A stretch of DNA of 64,000 bases. Source: an uncultured Bacteroidia bacterium (GTDB taxonomy: Bacteria; Bacteroidota; Bacteroidia; Bacteroidales; UBA932). The stretch covers positions 246,684 through 310,683 of the forward strand of contig CACXNA010000001.1 in assembly GCA_902768985.1 (NCBI GenBank). Direction: 5' to 3'. Of this stretch, positions 59,908 to 64,000 are shown one piece after another (positions within the stretch are counted from its first letter, which is position 1; every line of letters begins with the position of its first letter). The notes below the pieces were generated by a model that had not been told where the DNA came from, did no database searches, and worked only from the letters and a program-made list of their open reading frames with translations. The position numbers and the translations under genes are program-made.

Positions 59908-60963
59908 ATGAATATCAAATCCATCCTTGCAATCTGCGCCGTATCCCTGATGCTGCTTGGCTGCAAACAAAACACGAAAGATATGAGTACGCTTACCCTC
60001 ACCCAGGAATGGGACAAGAAGTTCCCGAAGTCTGAACTTGTCAATCACTGCAAGGTCACTTTCCACAACCGCTACGGCATTGAGCTGGCGGCCGATATGT
60101 ATGTTCCTAAAGATAAAGATGCTGAAGGAAAGCTTCCCGCCATTGCGGTGAGCGGCCCGTTCGGCGCCGTGAAGGAGCAGTCCAGCGGCCTGTACGCCCA
60201 GCACATGGCCGAAAGGGGCTTCCTGACCATCGCCTTCGACCCTTCCTTCACCGGTGAATCCGGCGGCGAGCCCCGCAGGATGGCCTCTCCGGACATCAAC
60301 ACGGAGGACTTCCTGGCGGCCGTGGACTTCCTCTCCACCTGCGAGATGGTCGATCCGGAGCGTATCGGCATCATTGGCATCTGCGGTTTCGGCGGCATGG
60401 CCATCAATGCGGCCGCGCTGGACCCGCGCATCAAAGCGACGGTAACTTCCACCATGTACGACATGAGCAAGGTGAACGTCGAGGGCTATTTCGCCAGCGA
60501 GGATACGCCCGCCCAGCGGATGGAGAAGCGCAAAGCATTGGCGGCCCAGCGTACAAAGGACTATGCTGCGGGTACTTATGAGCGTGCGGGCGGTGTCATC
60601 GATCCGCTTCCGGAAGACGCACCCTGGTTTGTCAAGGACTATCATGCCTACTACAAGACGCCTCGCGGCTATCACGAGAGAAGTGGCAATTCCACGGACG
60701 GCTGGAACGTAATCGGCTGCCAGAGCTTCCTGAACCAGCCCCTGCTGGCCTGGGCTGCAGAGATTGAGACGCCCGTGCTCCTCATCCACGGGGAGAAAGC
60801 CCACAGCCGCTATTTCAGCGAGTATGCCTTCAACCTGCTGACCGGCACCAACAAGGAGCTGATGATCATCCCCGGCGCCTCCCATGTGGATCTCTATGAC
60901 GATGAGGCCGGCGTGATTCCCTACGACAAGATGGAAAGCTATTTCAAAACTAATCTGAAGTAA
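59908..60963 (+). CDS. Alpha/beta hydrolase lipoprotein with Cys nucleophile position
   Basis: A 351-residue lipoprotein (MNIKSILAICAVSLMLLGC). The fold is that of YcjY/dienelactone-hydrolase-like esterases: IAVSGPFGAVKEQSSGLYAQ, a GESGG loop and the nucleophile elbow IGICGFGGMAIN, in which Cys takes the place of Ser. The acid is expected in LLIHGEKAHSRYF and the His in IPGASHVDLYD. Cys at this place is known in dienelactone hydrolases. It acts outside the cytoplasm. It is probably activated by the divergent AraC regulator, and its stop overlaps the next gene (TAATG). Confidence 0.85.
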   Translation: MNIKSILAICAVSLMLLGCKQNTKDMSTLTLTQEWDKKFPKSELVNHCKVTFHNRYGIELAADMYVPKDKDAEGKLPAIAVSGPFGAVKEQSSGLYAQHMAERGFLTIAFDPSFTGESGGEPRRMASPDINTEDFLAAVDFLSTCEMVDPERIGIIGICGFGGMAINAAALDPRIKATVTSTMYDMSKVNVEGYFASEDTPAQRMEKRKALAAQRTKDYAAGTYERAGGVIDPLPEDAPWFVKDYHAYYKTPRGYHERSGNSTDGWNVIGCQSFLNQPLLAWAAEIETPVLLIHGEKAHSRYFSEYAFNLLTGTNKELMIIPGASHVDLYDDEAGVIPYDKMESYFKTNLK

Positions 60964-61424
60964 TGAAAAGCTTGATATCCACCCTTCTATGCTGCTTCTT
61001 CCTGGCGCTGCCCGCTTGTGGGAAACTGCCCGTTCAGGCTGGACAGGAGGAACAGCAGGTGAAAGCAGAAAAGCAGTCTATGACCATCCATATTGCCGTC
61101 GGCGAAAAAACCTTCACCGCCCATATTGAAGACAGCGAAACCGGGAGGGCATTTGTTGCCAAACTCCCGCTTACGCTGGACATGTCTGAGCTCAACGGAA
61201 ACGAGAAATACTGCTACGGCGTAGAACTGCCGGGAGCCGATAAGTACTACGATTCCATCGCCGCCGGCGACCTGATGCTCTATTCCGGCAATTGTGTCGT
61301 ACTGTTCTACGGCAGCGCCGGCGGCTATAGCTATACCCGTATCGGGAAGCTTACCGGCACGGATGGTCTGAAGGAAGCCCTGGGAACCGGTAGTATTCGT
61401 GTCTCCTTCGCAAAGCAGGAATAA
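60963..61424 (+). CDS. Cyclophilin-like domain lipoprotein
   Basis: A 153-residue lipoprotein (signal ending LALPAC) with a cyclophilin-like beta-barrel domain (PF18050 type): MTIHIAVGEKTFTAHIEDSE, FVAKLPLTLDMSELNGNEKY and DLMLYSGNCVVLFYGSAGGY, then SYTRIGKL. This group keeps the fold, but prolyl isomerase activity has not been shown. It is translationally coupled to the hydrolase and commonly occurs next to such hydrolases and flavodoxin-like proteins in Bacteroidota. Confidence 0.85.
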   Translation: MKSLISTLLCCFFLALPACGKLPVQAGQEEQQVKAEKQSMTIHIAVGEKTFTAHIEDSETGRAFVAKLPLTLDMSELNGNEKYCYGVELPGADKYYDSIAAGDLMLYSGNCVVLFYGSAGGYSYTRIGKLTGTDGLKEALGTGSIRVSFAKQE

Positions 61425-61429
61425 AAGGA

Positions 61430-61582
61430 GTCCGCTGGAGTTTCATCCCCTTTGCCTTCTCCTTCTTCGCCTACATCTCCCACTGGTGGACGGACACGGA
61501 GGGCTCCCTGGCCGCTGCCGTCGAAGAAATGCCCGTGGCCATGCTCTCAATGCGTCTTGCGGAACGCTCGCTGAAGAAATAA
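61430..61582 (+). pseudogene. C-terminal relic of a membrane protein
   Basis: Open in one frame only: VRWSFIPFAFSFFAYISHWW then TDTEGSLAAAVEEMPVAMLS and MRLAERSLKK, stop. It reads like the last transmembrane helix and tail of a longer protein. It has no start codon and follows the cyclophilin-like gene by 5 bp. The family was not recognised. Confidence 0.4.
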
Positions 61583-61591
61583 GGGAAACGC

Positions 61592-62572
61592 TTAATCGCC
61601 CTTTTTCGCAAGGGCGCGAAAATAGCAAAGGGCACTCTCGTAATCCATGAAACGCGAGGCATCGGCGGCACCGTTGGCATGCTTGGACACCGCCACTTCG
61701 GGATGGTATTGCAGGCCAAAGAAGAAGGGCTTGTCGGTACGCTCCACAGCCTCAATGATGTCGATGCCGCTCGTCTTGGAGACAGCAGTCACCTTGAGCG
61801 ACGTCCCCTCCACGCTCAGCACCGCTTGATGGTGCCATGACGGCACTTTGCGGACCGTCTCGCTACCTGTGATCTGTCGCATCAGTGATGTAGGATCCGT
61901 AATTGAGACATCGTGCACGGCAAAGTCGCGCCCGTGCTCTGCCGTCGGCTCCATGCGGTGCTCTCCGGAATAGGGCAGTCCCTGCGCCTCGAAGTAGTTC
62001 TGCAGATCCTGTATCATCTGTGCGCCTGAAACGACGCTGAGCATCTGCATCCCCCGACAGATGCACAATACCGGCAGTGCCGGTTCCTTCTCCAGGCACC
62101 ACCTCATCAGGATATAGTCCGACACGTCGCGCCGTCCGTCGCAGTTGCCTTCCGCCTCGATGCCGTGCCAGGGCTCGGGGGTCTTGTAGAAGGAAGGACC
62201 GATGTCTGAACCGCCGGTGAAGATAAGTCCGTCCAAACCGTTGAGCAGACTTGCGATATCCTGCCCGACAAAGGGATTGGCCTTCACCTTGTCGGCATAC
62301 TCCTGCAGTACAACGCCGTGCTCATCGGTATACTGTGCCAGCAGCTGATCCCCTTCGTATTCCATAAAGGGCGACTTCAGCAGCGGCAGCGGTACGGGGA
62401 TTGCGCCTGCCTCCCGTACGCTCTGCAGCGTACTGGTGTAGGTGATGGCCGTATCGTCTCCCCGCCAGGCGATACCGATGCGGATGGGAGTGCCATCCTG
62501 CCGTTTGCCGCACGACGAGAAGAGGACAAGACAGCAGTAAAATACGACAGCGTATGTAAGGCCGTGTTTCAT
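61592..62572 (-). CDS. Class-I glutamine amidotransferase (C26 gamma-glutamyl hydrolase-like) lipoprotein
   Basis: A 326-residue lipoprotein (LVLFSSC) with a PuuD-like peptidase C26 domain: IGIAWRGDD, LIFTGGSDIGPSFY, nucleophile Cys in LPVLCICRGMQMLSV, and the His-Glu pair in FGLQYHPEVAV. PuuD-type enzymes hydrolyse gamma-glutamyl amides such as gamma-glutamyl-GABA; the exported form suggests use of external gamma-glutamyl compounds. The start at 62572 yields the signal peptide. A TATCTTTG box is present on the minus strand at 62594-62601. Confidence 0.88.
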   Translation of the reverse strand: MKHGLTYAVVFYCCLVLFSSCGKRQDGTPIRIGIAWRGDDTAITYTSTLQSVREAGAIPVPLPLLKSPFMEYEGDQLLAQYTDEHGVVLQEYADKVKANPFVGQDIASLLNGLDGLIFTGGSDIGPSFYKTPEPWHGIEAEGNCDGRRDVSDYILMRWCLEKEPALPVLCICRGMQMLSVVSGAQMIQDLQNYFEAQGLPYSGEHRMEPTAEHGRDFAVHDVSITDPTSLMRQITGSETVRKVPSWHHQAVLSVEGTSLKVTAVSKTSGIDIIEAVERTDKPFFFGLQYHPEVAVSKHANGAADASRFMDYESALCYFRALAKKGD

Positions 62573-62593
62573 GAGAAAATGTGGTACTGGGAA

Positions 62594-62601
62594 CAAAGAT
62601 A
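62594..62601 (-). promoter_or_regulatory. -7 box of the amidotransferase gene
   Basis: TATCTTTG on the minus strand, 22 bp before the start at 62572; no clear -33 TTG. Confidence 0.45.
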
Positions 62602-62656
62602 CTTTTTTCCAACGAGTTTTGTCTGAAATAACAGGTTTAATCCGACAAAAATGCAT

Positions 62657-62687
62657 TTGACCTTTGAAGGAAAATGATTTATCTTTG
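62657..62687 (+). promoter_or_regulatory. Promoter of the zinc-ribbon/PNPOx gene
   Basis: TTG 62657-62659, 20 bp, TATCTTTG 62680-62687. A leader of about 90 nt follows, containing a ten-codon frame MNQAAGLLRL (62699-62731). Confidence 0.65.
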
Positions 62688-62782
62688 TTACTGGCGCCAT
62701 GAACCAGGCTGCTGGATTACTTAGACTTTAGAAGCCGTTCCCCCGGCACCTATAGCCAAGATTGAACCCAAAGAAAAACGAT

Positions 62783-63508
62783 ATGGAAATGAAGTTTTGC
62801 CAGAGCTGCGGAATGCCGCTCACGGAAGAAGTCCTCGGCACCAATGCCGACGGGAGCAAGAATGAAGATTACTGCATCTACTGCTATAAGGACGGGAAGT
62901 TCCTGCAGGAGTGCACGATGGAGGAAATGATCGAGCACTGCGCCCAGTTTGTGGGCGAGGTGAACAAAGGGCTGCCGCAGCCCATCACGAAAGAGGAATA
63001 CATCGGTCAGATGAAGCTGTATTTCCCCCACCTGAAACGCTGGCGCAAGGAGCTGACACTTGCGGACTCCATGCCGGAGAATCCCGCTCTCTCCGGCGTG
63101 AAGGAACTCATCGGCACAATGGCCGATAAACTGCCCATTGCTTACATCTCATCAGTGGACCAGGACGGTTTTCCCTGGACCAAGGCTATGTTGAAGCCAC
63201 GTAAGCGTGAGGGTATCAAAACCTTCTACTTTACCACCAACACCTTCTCAATTCGTGTAGCTCAATACAAGGCAAACCCTAAGGCAAGCGTCTATTTTTG
63301 CGATGCCAAGGGATTTAAGGGCATGATGCTCAGAGGCACTATGGAGGTATTGACGGATGCCGCCTCGAAGGAAATGATTTGGCGCGAGGGTGACACGCAA
63401 TACTATCCCGGCGGCGTCACCGACCCTAACTACTGTGTCCTTAAATTCACCGCCACCGACGGCCGCTTCTACAGTGATTTCTACCCGCGCAGTTTTGTGA
63501 TTGAATAA
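62783..63508 (+). CDS. Zinc-ribbon plus pyridoxamine-5'-phosphate-oxidase-like fusion protein
   Basis: A 241-residue protein of two domains. The N-terminal 85 residues are a putative zinc ribbon (FCQSCGMPL and YCIYCYKDGKF, four Cys; PF12674 type). From about residue 110 to the end is a split-barrel flavin/PNPOx-like domain as in general stress protein 26 (YISSVDQDGFPWTKAMLKPR, FYFTTNTFSIRVAQYKANPK). It may bind FMN or F420-like cofactors or haem. The start at 62783 is the first ATG after the leader; 62789 is equally plausible. It is followed after 2 bp by the TIGR04076 gene. Confidence 0.85.
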   Translation: MEMKFCQSCGMPLTEEVLGTNADGSKNEDYCIYCYKDGKFLQECTMEEMIEHCAQFVGEVNKGLPQPITKEEYIGQMKLYFPHLKRWRKELTLADSMPENPALSGVKELIGTMADKLPIAYISSVDQDGFPWTKAMLKPRKREGIKTFYFTTNTFSIRVAQYKANPKASVYFCDAKGFKGMMLRGTMEVLTDAASKEMIWREGDTQYYPGGVTDPNYCVLKFTATDGRFYSDFYPRSFVIE

Positions 63509-63510
63509 CT

Positions 63511-63807
63511 ATGAAAATCAGAATCACTGCCATCAGGAAGGCTTCGTACCCGGATTTGATGGTGAAATATGAGAACCCTATCGAACACACTTGCGATGTG
63601 CTGGAAGGGCAGGAGTGGATCTCTATAGACGGCAGGTGCCCTGAAGGGATGTGCCCTTCGGCCTGGGGCTCCATGAGGGAGTTTGTCGAGGCTCTGGTCC
63701 GTGGTGAAGGAAACTTCTACGACGGCTGGATGAAGAATCCGAATAGCGCCATGATTAGCTGCAACGACGGCTTCCGGCCGGTGAGTTTCTACATTGAAGT
63801 GATCTGA
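63511..63807 (+). CDS. TIGR04076 family protein
   Basis: The 98-residue protein starts KIRITAIRKASYPDLMVKYE and has the family pattern of few conserved Cys (HTCDVLEGQEWIS, GRCPEGMCPSAWGSM) and the end CNDGFRPVSFYIEVI. The function of TIGR04076 proteins is unknown; the Cys set suggests metal or flavin interaction. It is coupled to the preceding zinc-ribbon/PNPOx gene, an association seen in other Bacteroidota and anaerobes. Confidence 0.82.
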   Translation: MKIRITAIRKASYPDLMVKYENPIEHTCDVLEGQEWISIDGRCPEGMCPSAWGSMREFVEALVRGEGNFYDGWMKNPNSAMISCNDGFRPVSFYIEVI

Positions 63808-63898
63808 AGCTACCGCTTTGACGGATACTCCACGAATGGGCTGAACCAAGTAATTCTTCGTATCTTTACGTCGATAAATCGGAATTAACATCAACCAT

Positions 63899-64000
63899 AT
63901 GACCAACATCACCAAACTCCTTTGCTTAGGCCTCTGCCTCTGTGCAGTTGCCTGCGGAAACCCGTCACAGAAAGCGTCTGACACTGAATTTACCGACAGC
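63899..64000 (+). CDS. Lipoprotein, 5' part only (cut by window edge)
   Basis: The visible 34 residues are a lipoprotein signal peptide (MTNITKLLCLGLCLCAVACG) and the beginning of a mature sequence (NPSQKASDTEFTDS). A TATCTTTA box at 63861-63868 is a possible promoter. The family cannot be told from this piece. Confidence 0.6.
   Translation, partial: MTNITKLLCLGLCLCAVACGNPSQKASDTEFTDS

Overview
The window is 64 kb of a high-GC member of the Bacteroidota, most likely Bacteroidales. The evidence is the repeated TAnnTTTG -7 promoter box (often with a TTG about 20 bp upstream), the scarcity of Shine-Dalgarno sites, a TonB-dependent receptor, DUF4491, DUF1846 and DUF5692 proteins, calycin-like lipoproteins and many lipoproteins with a short signal peptide. 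Genus cannot be fixed from sequence alone; an Alistipes-like or uncultured gut relative would fit. No tRNA, rRNA, CRISPR array, insertion sequence or origin was found.

Layout. 1-6.4 kb: tail of a carboxypeptidase-regulatory-like protein, then an operon for 2-keto-acid/aryl-acid metabolism (iorA, iorB, two tandem phenylacetate-CoA ligases, an ACT-domain protein and a nitroreductase lipoprotein). 6.4-17.6 kb: an AT-richer accessory island. It encodes a WYL-domain regulator with a DnaQ-like exonuclease, an AAA ATPase, a DUF1835/DUF3658-like protein, a Cys-rich protein, two proteins resembling the uracil-DNA glycosylase superfamily, a PD-(D/E)XK nuclease-like protein, an Asp-box mini-protein, a metallophosphoesterase, a Bro-N antirepressor-like protein and gene relics. 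Four promoters in it carry the same palindrome (CTGCCA-N5-TGGCAG or a degenerate form), centred exactly 19 bp upstream of the -7 box. This looks like one WYL regulon, and it is the best candidate here for an undescribed system (DNA damage or phage related). 17.7-20.4 kb: a Y-family polymerase with its small partner and a Gfo/Idh/MocA oxidoreductase. A GC-rich hairpin repeat occurs at 6441-6612 and, inverted, at 20446-20620, with compensatory base-pair changes; the two copies bracket the island.

20.4-21.0 kb is a 600-bp intergenic block of palindromes. 21-28.7 kb: M15 peptidase, GH9 glycosidase, an NMT1/THI5-like binding protein coupled to a dCache-HAMP-SpoIIE phosphatase, and DUF1846. 28.8-34.1 kb: hypB, a large iron-sulfur/FAD oxidoreductase, hypA and two membrane proteins, without hydrogenase structural genes. 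34-40.4 kb: glycosyltransferase, tyrosine-phosphatase lipoprotein, calycin-like lipoprotein, TonB receptor, AraC regulator, DUF4491. 40.5-42.7 kb: glutathione peroxidase plus a redox-type MarR regulator under a double palindromic operator, then a HigBA-like toxin-antitoxin locus split by a secreted-protein gene.

42.7-49.5 kb: alpha/beta hydrolase, and a TolC-HlyD-permease-permease exporter operon without an ATPase, divergent from an AraC regulator. 49.5-55.3 kb: two M49-like peptidase paralogues flanking a frameshifted DASS anion transporter, divergent from a LysR regulator. 55.3-64 kb: a second glutathione peroxidase, several gene relics (including a ZIP transporter stub), GNAT, GreA-like factor, YiiX-like lipoprotein, AraC regulator with a divergent hydrolase, class-I glutamine amidotransferase, zinc-ribbon/PNPOx fusion, TIGR04076 protein and the start of a lipoprotein cut by the window edge.
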